Source: Saccharopolyspora spinosa NRRL 18395
GTDB taxonomy: Bacteria; Actinomycetota; Actinomycetes; Mycobacteriales; Pseudonocardiaceae
Reading direction: 5' to 3'
Assembly: GCF_000194155.1 (NCBI RefSeq)
Contig: NZ_GL877878.1
Coordinates: 2,606,783 to 2,670,782 of the forward strand
Length of the DNA stretch: 64,000 bases
Made by a program: the position numbers and the translations under genes. Shown here one piece after another: positions 37,419 to 47,119 of this stretch. Under the pieces are notes generated by a model. That model ran no database searches. It was not told the DNA's origin and worked only from the letters and a program-made list of their open reading frames with translations. The first letter of the stretch is position 1, and each line of letters begins with the position of its first letter.

Positions 37419-38773
37419 TCAGAGCATCGGCATGAGGGTGCGGAGCTCGTACGGGGTGACGTGGCTCCGGTAGGCGTTCCACTCCTCGCGCTTGTTGCGC
37501 AGGAAGAAGTCGAACACGTGCTCGCCGAGGGTTTCCGCGACCAGCTCGGAGGACTCCATCTCGGACAGCGCCTCGTTGAGGTTCTGCGGCAGGTTGGCGT
37601 AGCCGGCTGCCTTCCGCTCCCGCTCCGTCAGGCCCCACACGTCGTCCTCGGTGGCAGGCGGCAGCTCGTAGCCCTTCTGCACACCGCGCAGCCCGGCCGC
37701 GAGGATCACCGCGTACGCCAAGTACGGGTTGCAGGCCGAGTCGAGGTTTCGGACCTCGACTCGGCGGGACGAGGCCTTGCCCGGCGAGTACATCGGCACC
37801 CGGACCAGGGCGGACCGGTTTGCGTGGCCCCAGCAGACCGCGGTCGGGGCCTCGCCGCCGACGACCAGCCGCTTGTAGGAGTTCACCCACTGGTTCGTCA
37901 CGGCGCTGATCTCGCGGGCATGATGCAGGATCCCGGCCACGAACGCCCGGCCGATATCGGACAGCTCGAACGGGTTCTCCGGGTGGTAGAAGGCGTTCTG
38001 GTCGCCCTCGAACAGGCTGAAGTGGGTGTGCATGCCCGAGCCGGGCTGCGCGCTGAACGGCTTCGGCATGAACGAGGCGCGCACGCCCTGCGTGATCGCG
38101 ACCTCCTTGACCACGTACCGGAACGTCATCACGTTGTCGGCCATAGTCAGCGCGTCGGCGTAGCGCAGGTCGATCTCCTGCTGGCCGGGGGCGCCCTCGT
38201 GGTGGCTGAACTCCACCGAGATCCCCATCGCCTCCAGGGTCTCGATGGCGTTGCGCCGGAAGTGCGGCGCCGCGTCGTGACTGGCCTGGTCGAAGTAGCC
38301 GCCGGAGTCGGCGGGCACCGGCTCGCTCGATGGCGTTGCGCCGGAAGTGCGGCACCCCAAAGCAGGAAGAACTCGATCTCGGGGTGCACGTAGCAGGTGA
38401 AGCCGGACTCGGTGGCGCGGGCCAGGGTGCGGCGCAGCACGTGCCGCGGGTCGGCCCAGCAGGGCGAGCCGTCGGGCATGTGGATGTCGCAAAGCATCCG
38501 TGCCGAGTAGTGCTCGCCGTCGGGGGTCTCCCAGGGCAGCACCTGGAAGGTGGCGGGGTCCGGCTTGGCGACCATGTCCGATTCGTAGACCCGGGCGAAG
38601 CCCTCGATGGCCGAGCCGTCGAACCCGATGCCTTCGGCGAAGGCGCCTTCGAGTTCGGCGGGCGAGATCGCCACCGACTTGAGCATGCCAAGGACGTCGG
38701 TGAACCACAGCCGCACGAAGCGGATGTCACGTTCCTCCAAGGTGCGGAGCACGAACTCCTGCTGGCGGTTCAT
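37419..38773 (-). pseudogene. glnA2: Frameshifted glutamine synthetase-like gene (glnA2 type)
   Basis: The first 140 residues (MNRQQEFVLRTLEERDIRFV to HPEIEFFLL) are in one frame. The remaining roughly 300 (EPVPADSGGYFDQASHD to TPYELRTLMPML) are in another. Apart from the junction both parts match GlnA2 (Rv2222c type), with SGMHTHFSLFEG and NRSALVRVPMY intact. At the junction, the expected short segment after EIEFFLL is replaced by a 28-base copy of sequence found 85 bases away (see repeat). In Streptomyces GlnA2 acts as a gamma-glutamylpolyamine synthetase. Either the gene is dead or the sequence has a local error. Confidence 0.8.
38241..38353. repeat. 28-bp templated duplication inside glnA2
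   Basis: Bases 38241-38268 and 38326-38353 are identical (CTCGATGGCGTTGCGCCGGA and eight more). The first copy encodes the conserved HFRRNAIE of the enzyme. The second sits where family members have a short variable loop, and it shifts the frame. Confidence 0.9.
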
Positions 38774-38923
38774 GCACGCAGCCTAAGAGTTCCACCGACC
38801 AACTGCGTAACTGGTCCATGAAGCCGGCACCACCCGGACCTGGACTCCCCCACCGGATGAACGCGGGAGGGCACCGCCGGGCGACGGGTGGGAAGCTCGG
38901 AGGTGCCCTTCACCTGGTGGTGT

Positions 38924-40507
38924 TCAGCTCGCGGTGCAGCGTTTGCCTTCGGGCGGGAGCGTCAGGTCCACCAGGTACTTCGTGGTCGCGTCGTCCACGC
39001 AGGAGACGCCCTGCAGGAAGACCGTGTGCTGGGTGCCCTCGAAGGTCAGCAGGCGGCCGTGCAGGGCCTGCGCGAGCCGCACCCCGGCCTGGTAGGGCGT
39101 GGCGGGGTCGCCGGTGGTGGAGATGACCAGGATCGGCGGCAGCGCGCCCACCTCCGGTTCGGTGGTCTCGCCCGTGACCGGGACCGGCCAGAACGCGCAC
39201 TTATCCCGCGCCGCGCTCGGCGGGTGCCCGCTGTCCAGGAACGGCGCCGCCTCGCGGTAGCGGCGGTCCGCCTCGCGGACGATGTTCGGGTCCTCGACGC
39301 GCTGGTCGTCGACGCAGTGCACAGCGTCGAACGCGTCGCTGGTGTTGCTGTACTGGCCGCCGCCGTCGCGGTTGTAGTAGTTGTCGGCGAGGGCCAGCAG
39401 CGTGCGGCCACTGCCCTGCCGGAGCTCGGCCAGCCCGCTGTCCAGGTTCTCCCAGAGGCTGGGCGTGTACAACGCCTGGATCGCTGCGATGGAGGCGTCC
39501 TTGTACGACAGTTCGCGGCTGTCGCCCGCCGGGGCCGGGTGGTCCACCAACGGGCGAGTGAGCTGTTGGAACGCGACGACCGCGTGCGAAGGGTCGGTGC
39601 CCAGTGCGCACCGCTGGCGCTTGGCGCACCAGGCCGCGAAGTCGTTGAAGGCGCGTTGGAAACCGGCGCCTTGGGCGACCAGCTGGTCGACCGTGGACTG
39701 CCCGGGGTCGATCGCGCCGTCGAGCACCATCGTCCGCACGTTGGTGGGGAAGGTCTCCGCGTACTCCGCGCCGATCAGGGTGCCGTAGGAGTAGCCGAGG
39801 TAGTTCAGCTTCTCGTCGCCGAGCGCCGAACGCAGCACGTCCATGTCCCTGGCGACCTCGCGGGTGCCGACGTTGGCCAGCATCTTGAGGCCGGTGCGCT
39901 CCGAGCACTTCGCCACGTGGTCGCGTTCTTCCTGCTCGGTCTGAGCGACCCCGGCGGGCGAGGTGTCCGCGTCGGAGTCCAGCCGCTCGGCGTCGCGTTC
40001 CGGGCCGGTCAGGCAGTGCACGGCTGGTTCGGAGGCGCCGACTCCGCGCGGGTCGAAGCCGACGAGGTCGAACCGCTGGCCCAGCGCGCTGTCCGAGACC
40101 GACGAGGCGAGGCTCGCGGCCGTGCTCATGCCGGATGCGCCCGGGCCACCCGGGTTCACCACCAGCGAACCGATCCGCTGTACCGGGTCGGTCACCGGTT
40201 TGCGGAGGAGCCCGAGGGTGATCGTCTGCCCCTGGGGGTCGGCGTAGTCCATCGGGACCTCCAGGCGCGCGCATTCCAGGCCTGCCTTCTGGTACGCATC
40301 GCGATCGCTGTCGGTCGTCGCGTACGGTCCGCACGGCCCCCAGGCCAGCGCTTGCCCGTAGAACCGCTCCAGACCTGCTGGAACCGGCCCGACCGGGCCC
40401 TTGTGCTCGGTGTGCGGCTGCAGCGGCGCCGCCTCTCGCGTCGGCGCGCTGCACGCGGTCGCGCCCAGCAGGGCCACCGCGAACAGCACGGTCAGTAGAC
40501 GGGTCAC
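38924..40507 (-). CDS. Secreted lipoprotein alpha/beta-hydrolase, TAP/CaeA-like peptidase
   Basis: The 527-residue protein begins with a lipoprotein signal (MTRLLTVLFAVALLGATAC, lipobox Cys19), so it should be anchored outside the membrane. The alpha/beta-hydrolase fold shows VVNPGGPGASG (oxyanion region), FDPRGVGASEP and the nucleophile Ser240 in GYSYGT. The C-terminal TAP-like domain contains ILVISTTGDPATPY (acid) and GTQHTVFL (His). Homologues include Streptomyces tripeptidyl aminopeptidases and mycobacterial CaeA/Hip1, at the same synteny position. GTG 40507 is the start. Confidence 0.9.
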   Translation of the reverse strand: MTRLLTVLFAVALLGATACSAPTREAAPLQPHTEHKGPVGPVPAGLERFYGQALAWGPCGPYATTDSDRDAYQKAGLECARLEVPMDYADPQGQTITLGLLRKPVTDPVQRIGSLVVNPGGPGASGMSTAASLASSVSDSALGQRFDLVGFDPRGVGASEPAVHCLTGPERDAERLDSDADTSPAGVAQTEQEERDHVAKCSERTGLKMLANVGTREVARDMDVLRSALGDEKLNYLGYSYGTLIGAEYAETFPTNVRTMVLDGAIDPGQSTVDQLVAQGAGFQRAFNDFAAWCAKRQRCALGTDPSHAVVAFQQLTRPLVDHPAPAGDSRELSYKDASIAAIQALYTPSLWENLDSGLAELRQGSGRTLLALADNYYNRDGGGQYSNTSDAFDAVHCVDDQRVEDPNIVREADRRYREAAPFLDSGHPPSAARDKCAFWPVPVTGETTEPEVGALPPILVISTTGDPATPYQAGVRLAQALHGRLLTFEGTQHTVFLQGVSCVDDATTKYLVDLTLPPEGKRCTAS

Positions 40508-40591
40508 TCACGAATCGTGACACGAGCGGAGAGGCGCGGCTCACGCCGGGCAGAAACGACGTACGCCTGTGGTGTGCGCGAAGATGGGTGC

Positions 40592-42337
40592 ATGCCCCAG
40601 CTGCGCATCGCACTCGCACAGGTAAACGCATGCGTCGGCGACGTCGCCGGCAACAGTTCGATGATCCTGGACTGGACCCGCCGCGCCGTACAGGACGGCG
40701 CTCACCTCGTGGCCTTCCCGGAGATGGTGCTCTCCGGCTATCCGGTCGAGGACCTCGCGCTGCGCAAGTCGTTCGCCGCCGCGAACCTCGCCGAGCTGGA
40801 CGCGCTGGCGCGGCGATTGCAGGACAACGGCTGCGGTGACGCACTGGTCGTGGTCGGGCACCTCGGCCGCGACGACGCAGGCCCGCGCAACTCCGCGTCG
40901 CTGCTCTACGGCGGCGAGGTCGTCACGACCTACCACAAGCACCACCTGCCGAACTACGGCGTGTTCGACGAGGCGCGCTACTTCGCGCCGGGCTTCGACC
41001 TGCCGATCGTGCGGTTGCACGGCTTGGATGTCGGGGTGGTCATCTGCGAGGACATCTGGCAAAACGGCGGCCCGGTGGCTGCGTTGGGCGAGGTCGGCGT
41101 CGATCTCGTGGTGTGCATCAACGGTTCGCCGTACGAGCGCGCCAAGGACGACGTGCGCACCCCGCTCGTCATCCGGCGGGCCGCCGAGGCGGGTGCGCCG
41201 ATGGCTTACGTGAACCTGGTCGGCGCGCAGGACGAGCTGGTCTTCGACGGCGACTCCACGGTTGCCACGCCGGACGGCGAGATCCTCGCACGAGCACCAC
41301 AGTTCACCGAGCACCTGGTGGTGCTGGACATGGACCTGACCGCGGGTGGGCACACCTCGACCACGGTGACCGCCGAGCCGGGCCCGATGCGGCTGCCCGC
41401 CTTCGACGTGCAGCGGATCGTGCTGCAGCCGGAGCCGCAGCCGCGCTACGAGCCGGTGTCCGCGCTGCCACCGGCGGAGCCGCTGGACGACGTGGCCGAG
41501 GTGTGGTCGGCGCTGGTCACCGGGCTGCGCGACTACGTGCAGAAGAATGGGTTCCGGTCGGTGACTTTCGGCCTCTCCGGCGGCATCGACTCGGCGGTGT
41601 GTGCCGCGCTGGCTGCCGACGCGCTCGGCGCGGACGCGGTGCACGGCGTGTCGATGCCGTCGAACTACTCGTCGGAGCACTCGCGGTCGGACGCCGCTGA
41701 GCTGGCGCGGCGGATCGGTTGCCACTTCGAGGTTCACCCGATCGCTGACATGGTCGACGTGTACGTGCGGCAGCTGGAGCTGACCGGGCTGGCCGAGGAG
41801 AACGTGCAGGCCCGCGCCCGGGGCGTGCTGCTGATGGCGTTGTCGAACCAGCGCGGGCACCTGGTGCTGGCCACTGGGAACAAGACCGAGCTGGCAGTGG
41901 GGTACTCGACGATCTACGGCGACGCGGTGGGCGCGTTCGCGCCGATCAAGGACGTGCCGAAGACGCTGGTGTGGAAGCTGGCGAAATGGCGCAACGCCGA
42001 TGCGGAGAAACGCGGCGAGGTGCCGCCGATCCCGGAGAACTCGATCACCAAGGCTCCATCGGCGGAGCTGCGGCCGGACCAGGTGGACCAGGATTCGCTG
42101 CCGGAGTACGACGTCCTGGACGTGGTGCTGGACGGCTACGTGGAGGGCGACCGCAGTTACGCGGACCTGATCGCGGACGGGTTCGACGCCACGCTGGTCG
42201 AGCGGGTGCTGCAGATGGTGGACCGCGCCGAGTACAAGCGTCGGCAGTACCCGCCGGGTACCAAGATCACGTTCAAGGCGTTCGGCCGGGACCGGCGGCT
42301 GCCGCTGACCAACCGGTGGCGCGAGATCGCGCCGTGA
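40592..42337 (+). CDS. nadE: Glutamine-dependent NAD+ synthetase
   Basis: The 581-residue enzyme amidates nicotinate adenine dinucleotide to NAD+. The N-terminal nitrilase-type glutaminase has its triad Glu44 (FPEMVL), Lys116 (YHKHHLPNYG) and Cys152 (VICEDIW). The C-terminal synthetase has the PP-loop SGGIDS at 329-334 and KAPSAELRPDQ-DQDSLPEY later. ATG 40592 is preferred to the in-frame upstream start, because the glutaminase fold begins there. It is divergent from the CaeA-like gene and is followed by two family A palindromes. Confidence 0.95.
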   Translation: MPQLRIALAQVNACVGDVAGNSSMILDWTRRAVQDGAHLVAFPEMVLSGYPVEDLALRKSFAAANLAELDALARRLQDNGCGDALVVVGHLGRDDAGPRNSASLLYGGEVVTTYHKHHLPNYGVFDEARYFAPGFDLPIVRLHGLDVGVVICEDIWQNGGPVAALGEVGVDLVVCINGSPYERAKDDVRTPLVIRRAAEAGAPMAYVNLVGAQDELVFDGDSTVATPDGEILARAPQFTEHLVVLDMDLTAGGHTSTTVTAEPGPMRLPAFDVQRIVLQPEPQPRYEPVSALPPAEPLDDVAEVWSALVTGLRDYVQKNGFRSVTFGLSGGIDSAVCAALAADALGADAVHGVSMPSNYSSEHSRSDAAELARRIGCHFEVHPIADMVDVYVRQLELTGLAEENVQARARGVLLMALSNQRGHLVLATGNKTELAVGYSTIYGDAVGAFAPIKDVPKTLVWKLAKWRNADAEKRGEVPPIPENSITKAPSAELRPDQVDQDSLPEYDVLDVVLDGYVEGDRSYADLIADGFDATLVERVLQMVDRAEYKRRQYPPGTKITFKAFGRDRRLPLTNRWREIAP

Positions 42338-42345
42338 GGAGCGGC

Positions 42346-42375
42346 GGGTCCCAGTTTCAATTGAAACTGGGACCC
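42346..42375. repeat. Perfect 30-bp palindrome, family A copy 3
   Basis: GGGTCCCAGTTTCAA pairs exactly with its complement across the centre at 42360/42361, eight bases after the nadE stop. It has no loop. The TTTCAATTGAAA core is shared with the other family A sites. Confidence 0.9.
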
Positions 42376-42388
42376 CCTGGGTCCTGAG

Positions 42389-42410
42389 CACAGCTTCAAT
42401 TGAAACTGTG
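42389..42410. repeat. 22-bp palindrome, family A copy 4
   Basis: CACAGCTTCAA and TTGAAACTGTG pair with one mismatch, 13 bases after copy 3. It lies upstream of the SNF2 gene ribosome site, in the same direction of transcription, so the pair could attenuate or separate nadE and SNF2 expression. Confidence 0.85.
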
Positions 42411-42456
42411 GTCGTGGTCTGAGTACTCGCGCGCGACCACCGAAGGAGGTTCGGCC

Positions 42457-45447
42457 GTGTGGGCCGTGCACGGATTGTGCGCTGTGGACGGGCGTCTGGT
42501 GCTGTGGGCGGAAGATTCCGAGCTCCCGGCTCGCGTGGCCGGGCGTGCTCCGCGCGGTCCCGTGTCGCACCCCTTCGCCGTGCCGGGTGAGGCTCTTCGG
42601 GACGCCCTGGCGGGTGAGCAGCTGAAAGCCGACTCCGTACGCCTCCAGCTGCCCTCCCACCCCTCCGCTCCCGCCGCATCGCCCGAACTGGTGCGGGATC
42701 CGCTGACCGCGGGGCCGGCGCCACGCGGCAAGCTTCGGCTGCGCGAATGGCTGGTACCTGCCGTGTCTTGCAGCCCCGCAGCCGTGATCGCCCTGCTCGA
42801 TGAAGGCGTGCCCGGATGTCGGTTGGGCGCATCCGCGCATTTCCTGCGCAGCGTCGCCGGATTCGCCGAGCAGGTGGTGTCGCAGGGGCGGGTGCTGCCC
42901 TCGCTGGTCTTCGAGGCGGACCGGCCGACGGCGCGCTGGCGGCCGTCGTTGTCCGGCACTGATTCGGCTCGGTTCGTGGCGCTGCGCGAATCCATGCCGC
43001 CGGCCTTCCGCTGCGAGCGCGGCGACCCGCCCGCCGAGGTCCTGCGCGCGGCGCTGGACACGCTGGTCGACGGCATCGCCCGCGCCCGGGTCGCAGACGT
43101 CAAGATGCCCGGCGGCCGGACCGCGGCCGCGGCGTGGCTCAACGCGCTGGCCCACGAGCCGCGGTTCGACGGCGATCCCAAGAAGACGCGGAAGCTGGCC
43201 GGGCAGTTGGACGCCTGGCGCGCCAGCGGCGCAGGTGAGAGCCCCGTGCGCACCTGCTTCCGGCTGCACGAACCGGCGGGCGACGACGCGGACTGGCGGC
43301 TGGAGTTCATGCTGCAGGCCGTGGACGACCCGAGCGTTCTGGTGTCCGCGAACGAGGTGTGGCGGGAGGAGAGCCGGGTACTGCAGCGCTGGGTCGCGCA
43401 ACCGCAGGAGTTGCTGCTCGCCGACCTCGGGAAGGCGGGCCGGGTCTTCCCGGCGCTCGATGCGGCGCTGCTCGTACCGCATCCCACGGAGTTGTTCCTG
43501 GACGCCGACGGCGCGTACGAATTCCTCACCCATGCGGCGCTGCTGGACCAGGCCGGGTTCGGGGTGCTGCTGCCGTCCTGGTGGGGACGCACCCAGCAGC
43601 TCGGGTTGAAGCTGACAGCCACCAGTTCCGGCACCGCGGGCACGGTGGCCAAGAAGTCCGGGCTCGGCATGGACGCCGTGGTCGACTACCGCTGGGACCT
43701 CGCGCTCGGCAACGAGCGGCTGACCGAGTCAGAGCTGGCGGAGCTTGCCGCCGCGAAGGTTCCGCTGGTTCGACTGCGCGGCAAGTGGGTCCAGGTCGAC
43801 CGCAAGCGGCTGGCCGCCGGACTGGCCTATTTGGAGCGCTCCGGGACCGGGCAGATGACCGCCGGCGAAGTGCTGCTGCAGGCCGGGGTGCACCCCGAGG
43901 ACGGCGACCGGCCGCTGCCGGTGGTCGAGGTCAGCGGGCACGGGTGGCTCGGGGATCTGCTCTCCGGGCAGGCCGAGCAGTACCTGGAGCCGGTGGATCC
44001 GCCGGAGGGATTCACCGCGACGCTGCGCCCGTACCAGCGCCGCGGCCTGGCCTGGCTGGCGTTCCTGGACCGGCTGGGGCTGGGCGCATGCCTCGCCGAC
44101 GACATGGGTCTGGGCAAGACCGTGCAGCTGCTGGCGTTGGAGGCGCTGGCCCGATCGCACGGTTCGCGCGCCCCGACGCTGCTGATCTGCCCGATGTCGG
44201 TGGTCGGCAACTGGCAACGGGAGGCGGCCCGGTTCGCGCCAACGCTGAAGGTGCACGTCCACCACGGCGGCGGTCGGCTCATCGGTGAGGACCTCATGGA
44301 AGAGGTCGGCGGGCACGACCTGGTCATCACGACCTATCCGCTGGCCGCGCGGGATTCCGCCGTGCTGCGGGAGATCCGCTGGGACCGGGTAGTGCTCGAC
44401 GAAGCGCAGAACATCAAGAACAGCGCCTCCCGCCAGGCGAAGGCGGTGCGCGGTCTGCCGGCCCGGCAGCGGATCGCGCTGACCGGCACGCCGGTGGAGA
44501 ACCGGCTCGCCGAGCTCTGGTCCATCATGGACTTCGCGAATCCCGGTGTGCTGGGCTCGCTGAGCACGTTCCGCGCGCGGTTCGCGGTGCCGGTGGAACG
44601 CGACGCCGACACCGACGCGGCGGCCCGATTGCGGCGCATCACCGGTCCTTTCGTGCTGCGCCGGGTGAAGACCGATCCGGCGATCATCAGCGATCTGCCG
44701 GACAAGATCGAGATGAAGCAGCTGTGCAACCTCACCGCCGAGCAGGCTTCGCTTTACCAGGCGGTCGTCGACGACATGCTGGCGCGCATCGACAACAGCG
44801 AAGGCATGGAGCGCCGCGGGCTGGTGCTGGCGACGATGTCCAAGCTGAAGCAGGTGTGCAACCACCCTGCGCAGCTGCTCGGCGACGGCTCCCCGCTGCC
44901 CGGCCGGTCCGGGAAGTTGCTGCGGCTGGAAGAAATCCTCGAATCGGTGCTGGCCGACGGCGACAAGGCACTGTGCTTCACGCAATTCGCCGGGTTCGGC
45001 GGGATGCTGGTTCCGCACCTGTCGGCGCGGTTCGACACCGAGGTGCAGTTCCTGCACGGCGGCACGACGAAGAAGGCCCGCGACGAGATGGTCCGGCGGT
45101 TCCAGTCCGAGGACGGGCCGTCGATCTTCCTGCTGTCGCTGAAGGCCGGCGGCACCGGGCTGACGCTCACCGCCGCCAACCACGTCATCCACCTGGACCG
45201 GTGGTGGAACCCGGCGGTCGAGGACCAGGCCACCGACCGGGCGTTCCGCATCGGCCAACGCCGGGACGTGCAGGTCCGCAAGCTGACCTGCATCGGCACC
45301 CTGGAGGAGAAGATCGACCGGATGATCGAGGACAAGAAGGCGTTGGCTCAGCTGGTGGTCGGCTCCGGCGAGAACTGGCTGACCGAGTTGTCCACCCGCG
45401 AGCTACGTGACCTGGTCTCCCTGGAAGCGGAGGCCATCGGTGAATGA
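42457..45447 (+). CDS. SNF2-family helicase
   Basis: The 996-residue ATPase has an N-terminal region of about 500 residues, typical of the bacterial SNF2_N-associated (DUF3670-like) type, and then both helicase lobes. Walker A is DDMGLGKT with Lys554, the Walker B box is DEAQ at 648-651, and the second lobe ends with FLLSLKAGGTGLTLTAAN and DRWWNPAVEDQATDRAFRIGQ. GTG 42457 with AAGGAGGT six bases upstream is the start. Such enzymes move or remodel protein-DNA complexes, often in repair. Its stop overlaps the SWIM gene by eight bases. Confidence 0.93.
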   Translation: MWAVHGLCAVDGRLVLWAEDSELPARVAGRAPRGPVSHPFAVPGEALRDALAGEQLKADSVRLQLPSHPSAPAASPELVRDPLTAGPAPRGKLRLREWLVPAVSCSPAAVIALLDEGVPGCRLGASAHFLRSVAGFAEQVVSQGRVLPSLVFEADRPTARWRPSLSGTDSARFVALRESMPPAFRCERGDPPAEVLRAALDTLVDGIARARVADVKMPGGRTAAAAWLNALAHEPRFDGDPKKTRKLAGQLDAWRASGAGESPVRTCFRLHEPAGDDADWRLEFMLQAVDDPSVLVSANEVWREESRVLQRWVAQPQELLLADLGKAGRVFPALDAALLVPHPTELFLDADGAYEFLTHAALLDQAGFGVLLPSWWGRTQQLGLKLTATSSGTAGTVAKKSGLGMDAVVDYRWDLALGNERLTESELAELAAAKVPLVRLRGKWVQVDRKRLAAGLAYLERSGTGQMTAGEVLLQAGVHPEDGDRPLPVVEVSGHGWLGDLLSGQAEQYLEPVDPPEGFTATLRPYQRRGLAWLAFLDRLGLGACLADDMGLGKTVQLLALEALARSHGSRAPTLLICPMSVVGNWQREAARFAPTLKVHVHHGGGRLIGEDLMEEVGGHDLVITTYPLAARDSAVLREIRWDRVVLDEAQNIKNSASRQAKAVRGLPARQRIALTGTPVENRLAELWSIMDFANPGVLGSLSTFRARFAVPVERDADTDAAARLRRITGPFVLRRVKTDPAIISDLPDKIEMKQLCNLTAEQASLYQAVVDDMLARIDNSEGMERRGLVLATMSKLKQVCNHPAQLLGDGSPLPGRSGKLLRLEEILESVLADGDKALCFTQFAGFGGMLVPHLSARFDTEVQFLHGGTTKKARDEMVRRFQSEDGPSIFLLSLKAGGTGLTLTAANHVIHLDRWWNPAVEDQATDRAFRIGQRRDVQVRKLTCIGTLEEKIDRMIEDKKALAQLVVGSGENWLTELSTRELRDLVSLEAEAIGE

Positions 45448-46279
45448 GTGGCGCGGATTCCCCCCGTCCGCGAAGCCGATCCGGGTCGAGGGCGGCATCA
45501 AGGCGCGCAGCAAGCGCGGCGAAATCGCGCAGACCTGGTGGTCGCGGCGGTTCATCGAGGTCCTGGAGTCGTTCGGCATGGGCGGCCGGCTGCAGCGCGG
45601 CAAGCGCTATGCGCGAGCCGGGCAGGTGCTCAGCCTGACGCTGTCGACCAGCCTGGCGATCGGGCTGGTGCAGGGTTCGCGCCCGGAGCCGTACCGGGCG
45701 CGGATCGCGATCAAGGCGTTCCCCGCGGCCGACTGGGAGCGGATCGAGCGGGCACTGGCCGGGCAGGCGCTGTACGCGGCGAAGCTGCTGGCCGGGGAGA
45801 TGCCGACGGACATCGAGCGGGTCTTCGACGAGCTCGGATTGCAACTGTTCCCGACGACGATGCGGGAACTGACGATGGATTGTTCCTGCCCAGACTGGGA
45901 AATCCCGTGCAAGCACCTGGCGGCGGCCTGCTACCTGCTGGCCGAATCCTTCGACGAGGACCCGTTCCAGATCCTCGCCTGGCGCGGCCGGGGGCGCGAG
46001 GAGCTGCTGGACGGGTTGCGGGCGTTGCGTGGCAACGTGTCGGCCTCGGCGGCGGAGGAACCCGACGATGCCGCACCGCTGTCGGAATGCTTGGGAACAT
46101 TCTGGACCGCCCCGGAATCCCCGGCGGCGTCGGCCACGCCCGCCCCGGAACCGACCCCGCCGGACGCGCTGCTCGACGAGCTCGAGCCGCTGCCGGTGAA
46201 GATCCAGGGCGAATCCGCCGTCGAGTTCCTGCGCCCCGCCTACCGGGCGATGGCGCGAACGGACCGTCCACCGCAATAG
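45440..46279 (+). CDS. SWIM zinc-finger protein
   Basis: The 279-residue protein has one SWIM finger, Cys148-x-Cys150-x6-Cys157-x-His159 (DCSCPDWEIPCKH), which binds zinc and contacts DNA or protein. The N-terminal half has the RSKRGEIAQTWWSRRFIEVLESFG block usual for partners of SNF2 helicases in actinobacteria. Its GTG start lies within the helicase gene end, so both are made together and probably act as one complex. The last ten codons run into the first unit of a 76-bp tandem repeat, which supplies the C-terminal TDRPPQ and stop. Confidence 0.9.
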   Translation: MNEWRGFPPSAKPIRVEGGIKARSKRGEIAQTWWSRRFIEVLESFGMGGRLQRGKRYARAGQVLSLTLSTSLAIGLVQGSRPEPYRARIAIKAFPAADWERIERALAGQALYAAKLLAGEMPTDIERVFDELGLQLFPTTMRELTMDCSCPDWEIPCKHLAAACYLLAESFDEDPFQILAWRGRGREELLDGLRALRGNVSASAAEEPDDAAPLSECLGTFWTAPESPAASATPAPEPTPPDALLDELEPLPVKIQGESAVEFLRPAYRAMARTDRPPQ

Positions 46280-46459
46280 ACGGCACAAACAGGCCGTTCA
46301 CTCCAAACCCCGAAACACACCACAACTGCCGCGAACGGACCGTCCACCGCAATAGACGGCACGAACGGGCCGTTCGCTCCAAACCCCGAAACACACCACA
46401 ACTGCTGCGAACGGACCGTTCACCTCGATAGACGGCACGAACGGGCCGTTCGTGCCGGA
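46255..46459. repeat. 76-bp tandem repeat array, 2.7 copies (contains family C palindromes)
   Basis: Units begin GCGAACGGACCGT at 46255, 46331 and 46407. The first two are complete (76 bases each, few differences) and the third is partial. Each unit carries two 13-base palindromes of the form GAACGGNCCGTTC, about 35 bases apart. The array overlaps the SWIM gene 3' end. Confidence 0.9.
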
Positions 46460-46476
46460 TTCAGCCGTTCGCCCGG

Positions 46477-46705
46477 TTACCGGTCCAGGTGGTCGGACCG
46501 GCGGGATCGGGGCGCGTTCACCGGGGTGCAGTGCACCGGGGCGCCGAGGTCTGCGACGTAGTCGGCGCCGTAGCGGGCCGCCAGACCCGGTGCCGGGAAG
46601 ATGAACTGGATCTGGTTCATCCGCAGGTCATCGCGCGGCGGACACCAGCAGGCCGACGCAAACGGCTACGGCTGCGGCGGTCATACCTGCGCGGGCGATT
46701 TGCAT
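46477..46705 (-). pseudogene. Small secreted-protein-like ORF, split by frame change
   Basis: ATG 46705 opens a 25-residue signal-peptide-like sequence (MQIARAGMTAAAVAVCVGLLVSA) that stops at 46628. In another frame, ATG 46620 opens MNQIQFIFPAPGLAARYGADYVADLG, ending at 46477. The two may be one small exported protein broken by a frameshift, or two unrelated short ORFs. No family is recognised. Confidence 0.35.
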
Positions 46706-47119
46706 GGCGGGCGCCTTGGGGTGGGCGGCTAAGGCCGGAACGAGAAGATCACCAAGCCGCGATCCGCTGTCCCACCGCCGAACACCATGCGAACACCCGG
46801 GGCAGGCGTTCGGCCTGCTCAGCCCGTGATCGGTTTTGGGTGCCACAGCAACGAGAGACACTCGCGCTGGCGAACATCCACATCGCATACGAGCTGGCGC
46901 GGCGGCAGCGTGGTCGAAATATCACGGCCAGGCCAACGCCTTCGACCCGGGCTCATGCCGGAAACCGGGCTGGCACGCGACTATCCCCACCCGTCACCTC
47001 CTGACGCTCGCTCGCAGCGATCGGCCCCTCATCGTCGGAGATCAGTTGGTTTGTTCCGGTATTGCGGGCATCGACGCGCCGCCCGAATTCCAGGTTTGCA
47101 GGAAATGGGACTGGCGGGA

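Noticed and set aside
42400-42456. Earlier start for the SNF2 helicase inside the family A palindrome
   Set aside because: The GTG at 42457 has an excellent AAGGAGGT six bases upstream; the earlier start has no ribosome site and would translate palindrome sequence.
40541-42832. A 763-residue open frame opposite nadE
   Set aside because: Antisense shadow of nadE; composition is that of mirrored codons and it extends across intergenic palindromes.
46255-46459. Possible CRISPR array
   Set aside because: Units are contiguous 76-bp tandem repeats without unique spacers, and there are no cas genes.
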